A stretch of 64,000 nt of DNA from Mesorhizobium amorphae CCNWGS0123. GTDB lineage: Bacteria; Pseudomonadota; Alphaproteobacteria; Rhizobiales; Rhizobiaceae. Location: assembly GCF_001686985.1 (NCBI RefSeq), contig NZ_CP015318.1:2416001-2480000 (forward strand), read 5' to 3'. Every line of letters starts with the position of its first letter. Within the stretch, counting starts at the first letter, position 1. Under the pieces are notes generated by a model. It was not told the origin of the DNA. It was given only the letters and a program-made list of their open reading frames with translations, and did no database searches. Below are positions 50,838 through 59,514 of this stretch, piece after piece. Position numbers and translations under genes: made by a program.

Positions 50838-50850
50838 GGTAGTCGAGGGG

Positions 50851-51783
50851 TTATTTGCCGGACAGGATCTTGTCGTACACCCCGGCGGTGTCTTTTTCGT
50901 ACAGCGCGCCGGTGATGACGTTGAAGCCCGGAGGAATGCCGCTGGCAGCCATGTTGGCCAGTGAAAGCGCGACATAGCTGGTCGCCTGCGGGTCCTGCCA
51001 CTGGCCGGCATTGACGTAGCCATTCAGCACTTCCTGCGTGGTGTCGAGCGAGTTGCCCCAGCCGACGACCGGGATTTCGCCAGGCTTGACGCCGACCTGG
51101 TCGAACACCCGCTTGATCGAGCCGGTGACGAGGTCGCCGAGGCCGATGATCGCCTTGACCTTGGCCTTGTTGGCGGTGAGGTAATCGACCATGCGGTTGA
51201 TCACTTCGGCCTGGTCGAGCGTGGCTTCGGTGATTTCGTAGGTGATGCCGAGCGGCTCGAACACGCTCTTGATGCCTTCCTCTTCCTGCACGCCATAGGT
51301 GGCGCCGGGAACTTCGACCGGCATCCAGACGAAATCGCCCTTCTTCACCAGGCCCTTGTCGACCAGATACTGCGCCCAGTGCCTGCCGAAGGTGACGTTG
51401 TCGCCGCCGACATAGGCATTGAAATTGGCTTTCGGGTCGGGCGTGTTGAAGTTGATGATCGGGATGTTGGCGGCGCGCGCTTCCTTGACGATCTCGACCA
51501 GGCTGCCCGGGTCGGGGCTGGTGGTGACGATGCCGTCTGCCTTGGCCGAGATGGCGGCACGCACCGCCTCCTGCTGCGAGGCCACGTCGTTATTGTGGAA
51601 CGAGGTGTTGACGGTGTTGCCAGTGTCCGTCGCCCATTGCTTGGCGCCGGCCAGGAAGTAGGTCCAGACCGGGTCGGCCGGGCCGCCATGCGAAATCCAG
51701 TAGAACGTCTTGGCTTGCGCCATTGCCGGAATGGCAATGAGCGCGATCAAGCCAAGCACGAGCAGTCTTAGCCTCGACAGCAT
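50851..51783 (-). CDS. Sugar ABC transporter periplasmic binding protein
   Basis: The 310-residue protein has a Sec signal peptide (about residues 1-24, ending AQA) and a type-I periplasmic binding fold. Segments FYWISHGGPADPVWTYFLAGAKQWA, ADGIVTTSPDPGSL and PVVGWGNSLDT are typical of this sugar-binding group. GGAGG lies 7 bases before the ATG. It sits between the FAH-family enzyme gene and the permease. Hairpins on both sides suggest its mRNA segment is stabilised. Confidence 0.92.
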   Translation of the reverse strand: MLSRLRLLVLGLIALIAIPAMAQAKTFYWISHGGPADPVWTYFLAGAKQWATDTGNTVNTSFHNNDVASQQEAVRAAISAKADGIVTTSPDPGSLVEIVKEARAANIPIINFNTPDPKANFNAYVGGDNVTFGRHWAQYLVDKGLVKKGDFVWMPVEVPGATYGVQEEEGIKSVFEPLGITYEITEATLDQAEVINRMVDYLTANKAKVKAIIGLGDLVTGSIKRVFDQVGVKPGEIPVVGWGNSLDTTQEVLNGYVNAGQWQDPQATSYVALSLANMAASGIPPGFNVITGALYEKDTAGVYDKILSGK

Positions 51784-51893
51784 TTGATTTCCTCCCATGT
51801 TGAAAACGATCCCCCCGTCAGGCGCGATGCGGCCCAAGGATCGCATCTCCTGCCAGCGCCGACCGGGTGCCCTCAGAGCATTCCCTTTTCCGG

Positions 51894-51921
51894 CCACTGG
51901 CAAGCCTCCATCTGCCAGTGG
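51894..51921 (-). other. Intercistronic hairpin before the binding-protein gene
   Basis: CCACTGGCA and TGCCAGTGG form a perfect 9-bp stem with a 10-base loop between the FAH-family gene and the binding-protein gene. No T tract follows, so processing or attenuation is more likely than full termination. Confidence 0.5.
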
Positions 51922-52032
51922 ACGTTGGCGCACGGCGCTGCGCCATCAGCAATCCCATCAGATTGCATCAGCTGAGGTGATATTTTCCGAGAGCTCGGGG
52001 CCTCGCTCCCGGTCGCGGGTGAGGCGGGCCGG

Positions 52033-53190
52033 CTAGATCAGACCGGCCTTGGCGAGGTCGCGCATCAAATGGCTGGCGCCATAGGTCCAGTGCGGACAGT
52101 CGGGCGACAGCCGCACACGATTGACCAGCGCGCCGAATTTCTCCGACGAGATGGTGACGATGTCGCCAACCTTGTGGGTAAAACCCTTGCCCTTTTCGCC
52201 GCGATCCTTCGACGGCACGAACATGGTGCCGAGATAGAGCGCCAGCCCATCCGGATACTGGTGGTGCGGCCCCATTGCGGCGGCGACAAGCTCTTCCGGC
52301 GAGCGGCTGATCTCGGCCATCGAGCTTGCGCCCTCCAGCGAAAATCCGTCCTCTCCCTCGACCTTCAGGCGCACGATGGCTTGCTTCACGTCGTCGATGG
52401 AGAAGGTGTCGTCGAAGAGCCGGATGAACGGGCCGAGCGAGGCCGAGGCATTGTTGTCCTTGGCCTTGCCGAGCAGCAGCGCTGAACGTCCCTCGACGTC
52501 GCGCAGATTGACGTCGTTGCCGATCGTGGCGCCGACGATCCTGCCGCTGCTGGCGGCGATCATGGCGATCTCCGGTTCCGGATTGTTCCAGGTCGACACC
52601 GGATGCAGCCCGACATCGGCGCCGAAACCGACCGAGGCCATCGGCTGGCATTTGGTGAAGATCTCCGCGTCGGGACCGATGCCAACTTCCAGATATTGCG
52701 ACCAGGCGCCGCGCTGGATCAGCTTGGCCTTGATCTCCATCGCTTCCGGCGAACCGGGCTTCAGCTTCGACAGATCGTGGCCGATCAGCCCGGCAATGTC
52801 GGCGCGGATGGCGTCGGCCTTTTCCGCCGAGCCGCGCGCCTGCTCCTCGATGACCCGTTCGAGCAGGCTGACAACGAAGGTGACGCCGGAGGCCTTGACC
52901 GCCTGCATGTCGACCGGGGAGAGCAGATAGGGCTTTGCCGGATCGCGCGTCGCCGCGAAACTGTTGGCGGCAATCGCGTCGAGCGAACCGATCGGCTTGC
53001 CCTTGGCGGCGCGAACATAGCCTGCGGGGTCGGCCATTTCGCAGACATCGCGAACGGTTGGCGCCGTGCTGGAGGTGATGTCGAGGACCGTGCCGTCGCG
53101 CACCGTGACCACCAGCGGATAGGACGCTTCGCCTGTCCGAGCCCGGCCGATGAACAGGCCGTCGGCGGGCAGGTGGCTTGGATTGGTCAT
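52033..53190 (-). CDS. Fumarylacetoacetate hydrolase-family enzyme
   Basis: The 385-residue protein has the FAH-family C-terminal domain, with VGFGADVGLHPVSTWNNPEPEIAM, GNDVNLRDVEGRSALLLGKAKDN and a late GDIVTISSEKFGALVNRV. Members hydrolyse or dehydrate 2-keto acids with a bound divalent metal. In sugar operons they often act as 2-keto-3-deoxy sugar-acid dehydratases, which fits its place as first gene of the LacI-controlled sugar import operon. A non-phosphorylative pentose pathway is therefore plausible; the sugar is not known. Confidence 0.87.
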   Translation of the reverse strand: MTNPSHLPADGLFIGRARTGEASYPLVVTVRDGTVLDITSSTAPTVRDVCEMADPAGYVRAAKGKPIGSLDAIAANSFAATRDPAKPYLLSPVDMQAVKASGVTFVVSLLERVIEEQARGSAEKADAIRADIAGLIGHDLSKLKPGSPEAMEIKAKLIQRGAWSQYLEVGIGPDAEIFTKCQPMASVGFGADVGLHPVSTWNNPEPEIAMIAASSGRIVGATIGNDVNLRDVEGRSALLLGKAKDNNASASLGPFIRLFDDTFSIDDVKQAIVRLKVEGEDGFSLEGASSMAEISRSPEELVAAAMGPHHQYPDGLALYLGTMFVPSKDRGEKGKGFTHKVGDIVTISSEKFGALVNRVRLSPDCPHWTYGASHLMRDLAKAGLI

Positions 53191-53361
53191 GTCTGCGGTC
53201 TCCCAGTCTGGTTATGGCCGTCCGCCTTGGCTGAAAGGCGGGCCGATCGGCGCGGCACTTTCGTCGGATTCCGGTCAAAGGTCTATCCCGTTCGTGATGC
53301 GGGTTTCGACAGGGCCGGCCGGAAAATTACCCACAGGCGTCGCAACAAGATCGAAACGCTC

Positions 53362-53396
53362 TTTCAAATATGTGAAATCGACAATAGAATTTTCAC
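53362..53396. promoter_or_regulatory. Inverted repeats before the polyamine-type operon
   Basis: TTTCA-N6-TGAAA spans 53362-53377. GTGAAA at 53372-53377 also pairs with TTTCAC at 53391-53396. They lie 25-59 bp before the FAD oxidoreductase start. The first motif recurs at 54748-54763, so both may bind the XRE-cupin protein at 57797-58405. Confidence 0.5.
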
Positions 53397-53420
53397 GCAC
53401 AATCAACATCAAGGTGATCC

Positions 53421-54704
53421 TTGCCCGCAGCGTTTTCCGATCCGATCTGGCAAAAGCCCAAAGCGGTAATCGCACTTCCGTCGCTTTTCCCGGCCGGCAG
53501 CCCTGTAGATGTCGTCATCGTCGGCGGCGGCATCATGGGCCTGTCGACCGCCTTGCACGCGGCGCGCCTCGGTCTTGCAGTCCAGGTGCTCGAGGCCGGC
53601 GCGATCGGCGAGGGCGCGTCGGGGCTGAATGGCGGCCAAGTCATCCCCGGCCTGAAGTATGATCCGGAATGGCTGCTTGAGCATTTCGGGCCCGAACGCG
53701 GCGCGGCGCTGGTCAATTTTGCCGCCTCGACAGCCGATGCGGTGTTCGACCTCATCCGCGACGAGAGACTGGCGGTGCCGTTCGTTCGCAATGGCTGGAT
53801 CCAGGCCGCGCACACCGAGACCGCGCTGAAGGCGGCAGCCAACCGCGACCGCCAGTGGCGGGCGCGTGGCGCCGATGTCCAGCTTCTGAGCCAGGCGGAA
53901 ATCGCGGCGATGACCGGCGCGCAGGGCTATCTCGGTGGCTGGCTCGACCGCCGCGCCGGCGTCATCGACCCGCTCGCCTATACGTCGGAACTGGCGCGCG
54001 TCGCCACAGCCGCCGGCGCCCGGATCGCCGAGCGCCAGAAGGTGGTGAAACTTGGCAGGGAAGCCGGCTTTTGGCGCGTCTCGACCGCAAACGGCGCCGA
54101 ACTGCGGGCGAAGGCGGTTGTGCTTGCAACCAACGCCTATACCGGCGGGCTGCTTCCCGGCTTGGCTGAGACCATCGTGCCGCTGCATTCCTTCCAGATC
54201 GCGACGGTGCCGTTGTCTTCCAACCTCGCGGCGACGATTCTGCCGGAAGGGCAAGCAGTGTCGGATTCGCGCCGCATCCTCGTCTACTACCGCAAGAGCG
54301 CCGACGGCCGGCTGGTGCTCGGTGGGCGCGGCCGCATGGCGCTGCCGACCAGTGAGGGTGACTGGGTGCATCTCGAACGGGCGCTGGCCAGGCTCTATCC
54401 AGCGCTTGCCGGCGTCGCGATAGAAAAGCGCTGGTTCGGACGCGTGGCGATGACGCCGGATCACTTGCCGCATATCCACGAACCGGAGCCGGGCCTGCTC
54501 GCCGTGGTCGGCTGCCAGGGCCGTGGCGTCGGCCTGATGACCGCGCTCGGCGGGCGGATGGCGAGCTACCTTGCGAATGGCGACATCAACCAGCTGCCGT
54601 TCCCTCTGTCGCCAATCCGGCCGATCCCATTCCATGCCTTCCGCCAGATTGGCGTCGCCGCGACGATCGCCTGGTATCGCATGCTGGACGCCTTCGAGCG
54701 CTGA
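53421..54704 (+). CDS. FAD-dependent amine/amino acid oxidoreductase (DAO family, PuuB-like)
   Basis: The 427-residue protein begins its FAD domain with VVIVGGGIMGLSTALHAARLG (about residues 30-50) and continues with GEGASGLNGGQVIPG, as in gamma-glutamylputrescine oxidoreductase and related DAO enzymes. The C-terminus has the second FAD-contact region GCQGRGVGLMTALGG. It probably oxidises a polyamine or its gamma-glutamyl derivative to an aldehyde, which the aldehyde dehydrogenase at 59515 would process. The start is a TTG preceded by AGGTG; no closer ATG fits. Confidence 0.87.
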   Translation: MPAAFSDPIWQKPKAVIALPSLFPAGSPVDVVIVGGGIMGLSTALHAARLGLAVQVLEAGAIGEGASGLNGGQVIPGLKYDPEWLLEHFGPERGAALVNFAASTADAVFDLIRDERLAVPFVRNGWIQAAHTETALKAAANRDRQWRARGADVQLLSQAEIAAMTGAQGYLGGWLDRRAGVIDPLAYTSELARVATAAGARIAERQKVVKLGREAGFWRVSTANGAELRAKAVVLATNAYTGGLLPGLAETIVPLHSFQIATVPLSSNLAATILPEGQAVSDSRRILVYYRKSADGRLVLGGRGRMALPTSEGDWVHLERALARLYPALAGVAIEKRWFGRVAMTPDHLPHIHEPEPGLLAVVGCQGRGVGLMTALGGRMASYLANGDINQLPFPLSPIRPIPFHAFRQIGVAATIAWYRMLDAFER

Positions 54705-54740
54705 TTTCGAAGGCGGCGCTTGGGCGCCTTGCGATTCAAC

Positions 54741-54763
54741 TTGACAGTTTCATGAATATGAAA
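54741..54763 (+). promoter_or_regulatory. Promoter element and operator before the potB-like gene
   Basis: TTGACA at 54741-54746 is followed directly by TTTCA-N6-TGAAA (54748-54763), itself a perfect TTTCAT/ATGAAA inverted repeat. The operator would sit between -35 and -10. No strong -10 box is visible. Confidence 0.55.
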
Positions 54764-54801
54764 AAAGCTAAGCCGGTTTCATAATTCCGTTGGACGGTTC
54801 G

Positions 54802-55689
54802 ATGTCGACCATCGCAGCAGGGCAGTCGCTGCCGGAATCCCGGTCTTCACCGGCTTTCCGCTTCGCGATGCTGCTGCCGGGCGGGCTGGTCACTTTCTTC
54901 CTCATCCTGTTTGCCCTCGGCCTCGTGCTCTTCCTCGCCTTTCGCGGCAATGACGGCTCACTGCTCGGGGCCGGCCTCACTGTCGCGAACTTCGCCACGG
55001 TCGCGTCTGATCCGCTGTACTGGACGGTGACGCTGCGCTCGCTGGTCATCGCCGGCCTGGTGACGCTGGCGACCGTCGTCACCGCCTATCCCGTCGCCTA
55101 TTATCTCGCCTTCCATGCCGGGCGGCGGCGTGGCCTGCTGCTGTTCCTGGTGACGCTGCCGTTCTGGACCAGCTATCTCCTGCGCGTCTTCGCCTGGAAG
55201 ATCGTGCTCGCCTACAATGGCGTGCTGAACTCGGCGCTGATCGAAAGCGGCATCTGGTCCGAGCCGACGCTTGCCTTCCTCAACACGCCGGCGGCGGTCG
55301 TCGTCACGCTCGCTCACGCCTATGCGCCGTTCGCCATCCTGCCGATCTATGTGGCTCTGGACACCATTCCGAAGTCGCTACTCGAAGCGGCGTCTGACCT
55401 TGGCGCAAAACCTTTCACCAGTTTCCGCCGCGTCGTGCTGCCGAATTCGATGCCGGGCGTGCTGGCGGCGGCCCTCGTCGTCTTCGTGCCGACGGTCGGA
55501 GACTATGTCACCCCGGCCATGGTCGGCGGTCCGGCCAGCACCATGATCGGCTCACTGATCCAGTCCGAGTTCGGCAAGGCCAATGACTGGCCGTTCGGCG
55601 CCGCACTTTCGGTCTGCGTCATGCTGGTCATCCTGTGCGTGGTTCTGGTCGCGCGCGGTGCCGACCGCAGATTTGGCAGCCGCACATGA
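54802..55689 (+). CDS. Polyamine-type ABC transporter permease, PotB type
   Basis: The 295-residue protein has about six membrane spans and the permease loop LEAASDLGAKPFTSFRRVVLPNSMPGVLAA (EAA motif). It belongs to the spermidine/putrescine/opine permease group. The ATG at 54802 is preferred; a TTG four codons earlier is possible. It overlaps the PotC-like gene by 4 bp. Located after the FAD oxidase gene with its own predicted operator. Confidence 0.92.
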   Translation: MSTIAAGQSLPESRSSPAFRFAMLLPGGLVTFFLILFALGLVLFLAFRGNDGSLLGAGLTVANFATVASDPLYWTVTLRSLVIAGLVTLATVVTAYPVAYYLAFHAGRRRGLLLFLVTLPFWTSYLLRVFAWKIVLAYNGVLNSALIESGIWSEPTLAFLNTPAAVVVTLAHAYAPFAILPIYVALDTIPKSLLEAASDLGAKPFTSFRRVVLPNSMPGVLAAALVVFVPTVGDYVTPAMVGGPASTMIGSLIQSEFGKANDWPFGAALSVCVMLVILCVVLVARGADRRFGSRT

Positions 55690-56519
55690 GCGCGGCGCGC
55701 ACCGAGGCCAATGCAGGCGGCCGCTGGCTCGGCGCCTATGTGCTTGCCTATCTGGTCTTCCTCTATCTGCCAATCCTGCTGATCCCGCTGTTTTCCTTCA
55801 ACGATTCCATCCAGGCGGCGTTTCCGCTGCACGGTTTTACGCTGCAATGGTACGCGACGCTCTACGGCAATCCGGCCCTGTCGGGAGCTTTGGCCAACAG
55901 CCTCGTCATCGGCACCATCGCCGCCAGCGGCGCCACGCTCTGCGGCATCACCGTGTCCTATATGGATCTCTATGGAAGCTCGCCGCTGGCGGCCGCCATC
56001 AGCGCCATTGCCCGGCTGCCGATCCTCATCCCCGGCGTCATCGTCGGCATTTCGCTGCTGATCCTGGTCAACCTCGTCGGCTTCGGCCCGTCGCGCATCG
56101 CCATCGTGCTCGGCCACATATTGGTGGCACTGCCGACGACCGTGGTCGTCATGCGCAGCCGCTTCGCCGCCATCCCGAAAACCATTCGCGAGGCGGCACT
56201 TGACCTTGGCGCCTCCGACTGGACGACGTTCCGGCGCGTCATGCTGCCGCTCAGCCTGCCCGCCGTGTTGTCGGCCTTCATGCTCGCCTTCCTGACCTCC
56301 TTCGATGAGTTCATCGTCGTCTTCTTCCTTGCCGGCACCGAGCCGACGCTGCCGCTCTACATTTGGAGCCAGCTGCGCTTTCCCCGCTCGCTGCCGACCG
56401 TCATGGCGCTGGGCACCGCGATCCTGGTCGTGTCCTTCATCATTGCCGCCCTTGCCGAATTTTTGCGCCACCGCGGGCTCGGGACCGCCCGCCGGGCAGC
56501 CGCCGCCAATCCAGCTTGA
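55686..56519 (+). CDS. Polyamine-type ABC transporter permease, PotC type
   Basis: The 277-residue protein has six predicted spans and the loop IREAALDLGASDWTTFRRVMLPLSLPAVLSA. The late SFDEFIVVFFLAG segment is typical of PotC. Its ATG overlaps the PotB-like stop (ATGA), so the two partners are made in fixed ratio. The binding-protein gene follows after 26 bp. Confidence 0.92.
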   Translation: MSAARTEANAGGRWLGAYVLAYLVFLYLPILLIPLFSFNDSIQAAFPLHGFTLQWYATLYGNPALSGALANSLVIGTIAASGATLCGITVSYMDLYGSSPLAAAISAIARLPILIPGVIVGISLLILVNLVGFGPSRIAIVLGHILVALPTTVVVMRSRFAAIPKTIREAALDLGASDWTTFRRVMLPLSLPAVLSAFMLAFLTSFDEFIVVFFLAGTEPTLPLYIWSQLRFPRSLPTVMALGTAILVVSFIIAALAEFLRHRGLGTARRAAAANPA

Positions 56520-56545
56520 GCATAACAACGAAGAGGAGAACGAAA

Positions 56546-57616
56546 ATGGCATTCGACCTGAAATCGATCACCGGAAACAAGGCGCGAGCCGGTCTCGCCG
56601 CTCTCGCGCTGGTACTGTCGTCGACGGTCGCCTTCGCCGGCGACAAGCTGCAATATTTCACCTGGTCGGGCTACGAACTGCCCGACTTCAACAAGAGCTT
56701 CCTTGCCGCCCATCCCGATGGCGTCGAGGCCTCGATCTTCGGCGATGACGACGACGCCTTCACCAAGGTCAAGGCAGGCTTCCGCCCCGACGTCGCGCAT
56801 CCCTGCTACGACAAGGTGGCGCGCTGGAACAAGGAAGGCCTGCTGCAGCCGATCGACACCAAGCGCATTAAGAACTGGGATTCCATCTTCCCCGTCTTCA
56901 AGAACCTGCCCGATTTGCAGGCCGGCGACGGCAAGGTCTGGATGGTGCCGTGGGATTGGGGCAACACCTCGATCCTCTACCGCACCGACCTGGTCAAGGA
57001 CCCGGAAGCGAGCTGGAACCTTTTGTGGGACAAACAGTATGCCGGGCGCATGGCGACGATCGATGCCGTGCATGACACGCCTGTCGTGGCAGCACTTCTC
57101 GCCGGCGTCAATCCGTTCGACATGACGCCCGAGCAAATGGACAAGGTGGCGGAGAAGCTGCGCGAGCAGCGTCCGCTACTCTCCAACTACACGACAGACA
57201 TGACCTCGGTGGAGCAGGCGCTGGCGAGCGGCCAGCTGGTCGCCGCCATGACGTGGAACGCCTCGGCCACCTCGCTGAAGAAGCAGGGCGTGCCGGTCGA
57301 GTTCATGAAGCCGAAGGAAGGCATGCTGACCTGGTCCTGCGGCTTCGTCATGCTCAAGGACGCCAAGAACGTCGACCTTGCCTATGACTTCATCAACAGC
57401 CGGCTGGAGACGGATTCGGGCAAATACCTGATCCAGGCCTATGGCTATGGCAGCTCGACCAGTTCGGCTTTCGCCGCCGTGCCGAAGGAGGAGTTGGACA
57501 AGCTGCAGCTGCCGTCCGACCCGGAGGTGATGCTGAAGACCACAATCTTCACCGGCCCGATGAAACAGAATGACGACCTCGCCAAGATGTTCGAGAAGGT
57601 CAAGGCGGGCGGGTGA
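56546..57616 (+). CDS. Polyamine-type periplasmic binding protein, PotD/PotF type
   Basis: The 356-residue protein has a signal peptide (about residues 1-31, ending AFA) and a type-II binding fold of the PotD group, with LQYFTWSGYELPDF, VWMVPWDWGNTSILYRTDLV and SCGFVMLKDAKN. Aromatic and acidic residues in these segments normally bind polyamine nitrogens. It is preceded by a GAGGAGA ribosome site. Substrate is likely a polyamine or related amine such as putrescine. Confidence 0.92.
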   Translation: MAFDLKSITGNKARAGLAALALVLSSTVAFAGDKLQYFTWSGYELPDFNKSFLAAHPDGVEASIFGDDDDAFTKVKAGFRPDVAHPCYDKVARWNKEGLLQPIDTKRIKNWDSIFPVFKNLPDLQAGDGKVWMVPWDWGNTSILYRTDLVKDPEASWNLLWDKQYAGRMATIDAVHDTPVVAALLAGVNPFDMTPEQMDKVAEKLREQRPLLSNYTTDMTSVEQALASGQLVAAMTWNASATSLKKQGVPVEFMKPKEGMLTWSCGFVMLKDAKNVDLAYDFINSRLETDSGKYLIQAYGYGSSTSSAFAAVPKEELDKLQLPSDPEVMLKTTIFTGPMKQNDDLAKMFEKVKAGG

Positions 57617-57626
57617 GCAGCGCAGA

Positions 57627-57776
57627 CCTCCCCTTCTCCCCTTGTGGGAGAAGGTGGCCGCGAAGCGGCCGGATGAGGGGTGTTCCAGGGAATGCAGACG
57701 TCTCATTCCGTCGCCCAGCCCTCATCCGTCTCGGCGCTGCGCGCCGATCCACCTTCTCCCACAAGGGGAGAAGGGA
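57627..57776. repeat. Pair of inverted rhizobial intergenic repeats
   Basis: CCCCTTCTCCCCTTGTGGGA, then AGAAGGTGGCCGCGAAGCGGCCGG-type hairpin and GATGAGGGG (57628-57680), is answered in inverted form by CCCTCATCC to CCTTCTCCCACAAGGGGAG (57718-57773). Together they can form a long hairpin between the binding-protein and regulator genes. This is a well-known mosaic repeat class of rhizobia. Confidence 0.8.
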
Positions 57777-57796
57777 AAGCAAACGAGGACGAACGG

Positions 57797-58405
57797 ATGG
57801 ACATGCTGGACGAGGCGGCTGAAAGGCCGAAGGACGATGCCGACGTGCGGGTCGGCCGGCGCGTGCGGGCGTTGCGGCTGGAGCGCAACCTGTCGCTGGC
57901 CGAGCTTGCCGGAAAGGCCGGCGTGTCGATCGGCGCGCTCAGCCAGATCGAGCGCGGCATGTCCTCGCTGCGGGTCAAGGTGATCTGGCCGCTGGCCGCC
58001 GCTTTGGACATCGAGCCCTCGGCGCTGATCACTGACGGCAATGATGCCGTCAACGATCTCTACTGTGTCCGTGCCGACAAGCGGCGGCAGATCCCGGTGA
58101 AGTCGGAGGGCATCGCCAAGGCGCTGCTGTCGCCGCCCGCCGCCACGCTCACCGGCATGCTGGTGAGCGTCGAGGCCGGCGGCGGCACCGCCGATGCCTA
58201 TGCGCATGCCGGCCATGAGTTCGGCTATGTCCTGTCGGGCGAGGTCGAGCTGGTGGTGGATTCGACCACCTACGGGCTGAAGGCCGGCGACAGTTTTGCT
58301 TTCAAGAGCACGCTTCTGCACGCCTTCCGCAACCCGGGCGCCGAGCGCTGCCAGATCCTGTGGGTCAACACGACCAAGCCGTCAGAGGTGCGCGATGGCG
58401 CCTGA
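57797..58405 (+). CDS. XRE-family regulator with cupin domain (PuuR-like)
   Basis: The 202-residue protein has an XRE helix-turn-helix (about residues 19-75: VGRRVRALRLERNLSLAELAGKAGVSIGALSQIERGMSSL) and a C-terminal cupin (HEFGYVLSGEVELVV). PuuR-type regulators of putrescine use share this architecture. The ATG at 57797 is preferred over upstream starts that would read into the intergenic repeat. It overlaps the PotA-like gene by 11 bp. The TTTCA-N6-TGAAA sites at 53362 and 54748 are its likely targets. Confidence 0.88.
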   Translation: MDMLDEAAERPKDDADVRVGRRVRALRLERNLSLAELAGKAGVSIGALSQIERGMSSLRVKVIWPLAAALDIEPSALITDGNDAVNDLYCVRADKRRQIPVKSEGIAKALLSPPAATLTGMLVSVEAGGGTADAYAHAGHEFGYVLSGEVELVVDSTTYGLKAGDSFAFKSTLLHAFRNPGAERCQILWVNTTKPSEVRDGA

Positions 58406-59480
58406 TGCCCTGGTGCGGCTGGACGCGGTCTCGAAGATTTTCCCCGGCGGCATCGTCGGGCTTGATGCCGTCGACCTCGACATCGCCCGCGGCGAATTCC
58501 TGACCTTGCTTGGCCCCTCCGGCTGCGGCAAGACCACCAGCCTGCGCGTCATTGCCGGTTTCGAGAGCCCGTCGAGCGGCAAGGTGCTGCTCGAAGGCCG
58601 CGACATCACCGCGCTCAGGCCGTTCGATCGCCCGGTCAACACCGTGTTCCAGGACTATGCGCTGTTCCCGCACATGAACGTTGCCGAGAATGTCGGCTTC
58701 GGCCTGTCGCTGCGCAAGCTGTCAGGGACGGAACAGGCCAAGCGCGTCGGCGAAGCGCTCGACATGGTCGGCCTCGGCGACAAGATCGGCGCTCGCGTCT
58801 CCGAGCTGTCGGGCGGCCAGCGCCAGCGCGTCGCGCTCGCTCGCGCCATTGTCTGCGAACCGCGCGTGCTGTTGCTCGACGAGCCGCTGTCGGCACTGGA
58901 CGCGCATCTGCGCGAGCAGATGCAGGTCGAACTGAAGCGGCTGCAGTCGCGGCTCGGCACCACCTTCGTCATGGTCACCCACGACCAGACCGAAGCCTTG
59001 TCGATCTCCGACCGCATCGTCGTCATGAACAAGGGCCGCATCGAGCAGATCGCCCCGCCGGCGACCCTCTACGATCGGCCCGCCACCAAATTCGTCGCCA
59101 GCTTCATCGGCACGATGAACCTGTTGCAGTCGCGCTTTGTCGACCGCGACGGCGACCGCCTGCGCTTCACCGCAGGCGCCTTGCCCTTGGAGGCCATTTC
59201 CGAAACCGGCGAGGCACCCGGCGAAGGCGCTGTGCGCACCATCGGCGTGCGTCCCGAGGACCTGCTGGTGGCGACCGAGGCAGCCTCCGGTACCGCGCCG
59301 GCGCGGGTCAACAGCATCGTCTTCCACGGCCGCACCTTGCGTCTGCATGCCGAATTGGGGCAGGGGATGCCGGTGGTGATCGACGCGCCGCGCCGGGCCG
59401 AGGGTTTTCAATTCAGCGTCGGCGACGTGGCGCATATCAGCCTGCGCCGTGGCGCCAACTGCCCTATGCTCTCCAGCTGA
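58395..59480 (+). CDS. Polyamine-type ABC transporter ATPase, PotA type
   Basis: The 361-residue protein has Walker A GPSGCGKTT (about residues 38-46), the signature LSGGQRQRVALARAI and Walker B VLLLDEPLSALD, then a C-terminal TOBE-type domain typical of PotA and MalK. It energises the importer of the PotB, PotC and PotD-like proteins. Its start lies inside the end of the regulator gene (11-bp overlap); the longer open frame upstream is not the real start. Confidence 0.93.
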   Translation: MAPDALVRLDAVSKIFPGGIVGLDAVDLDIARGEFLTLLGPSGCGKTTSLRVIAGFESPSSGKVLLEGRDITALRPFDRPVNTVFQDYALFPHMNVAENVGFGLSLRKLSGTEQAKRVGEALDMVGLGDKIGARVSELSGGQRQRVALARAIVCEPRVLLLDEPLSALDAHLREQMQVELKRLQSRLGTTFVMVTHDQTEALSISDRIVVMNKGRIEQIAPPATLYDRPATKFVASFIGTMNLLQSRFVDRDGDRLRFTAGALPLEAISETGEAPGEGAVRTIGVRPEDLLVATEAASGTAPARVNSIVFHGRTLRLHAELGQGMPVVIDAPRRAEGFQFSVGDVAHISLRRGANCPMLSS

Positions 59481-59514
59481 TCTCCTCGCCATTTCCAGAT
59501 ATCGGAGCCCTATT

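Noticed and set aside
57680..57796. Upstream start for the XRE-cupin gene, adding 39 residues
   Set aside because: The extra codons lie in an intergenic mosaic repeat, and the protein would gain an unstructured tail not typical of the family. The ATG at 57797 fits better.
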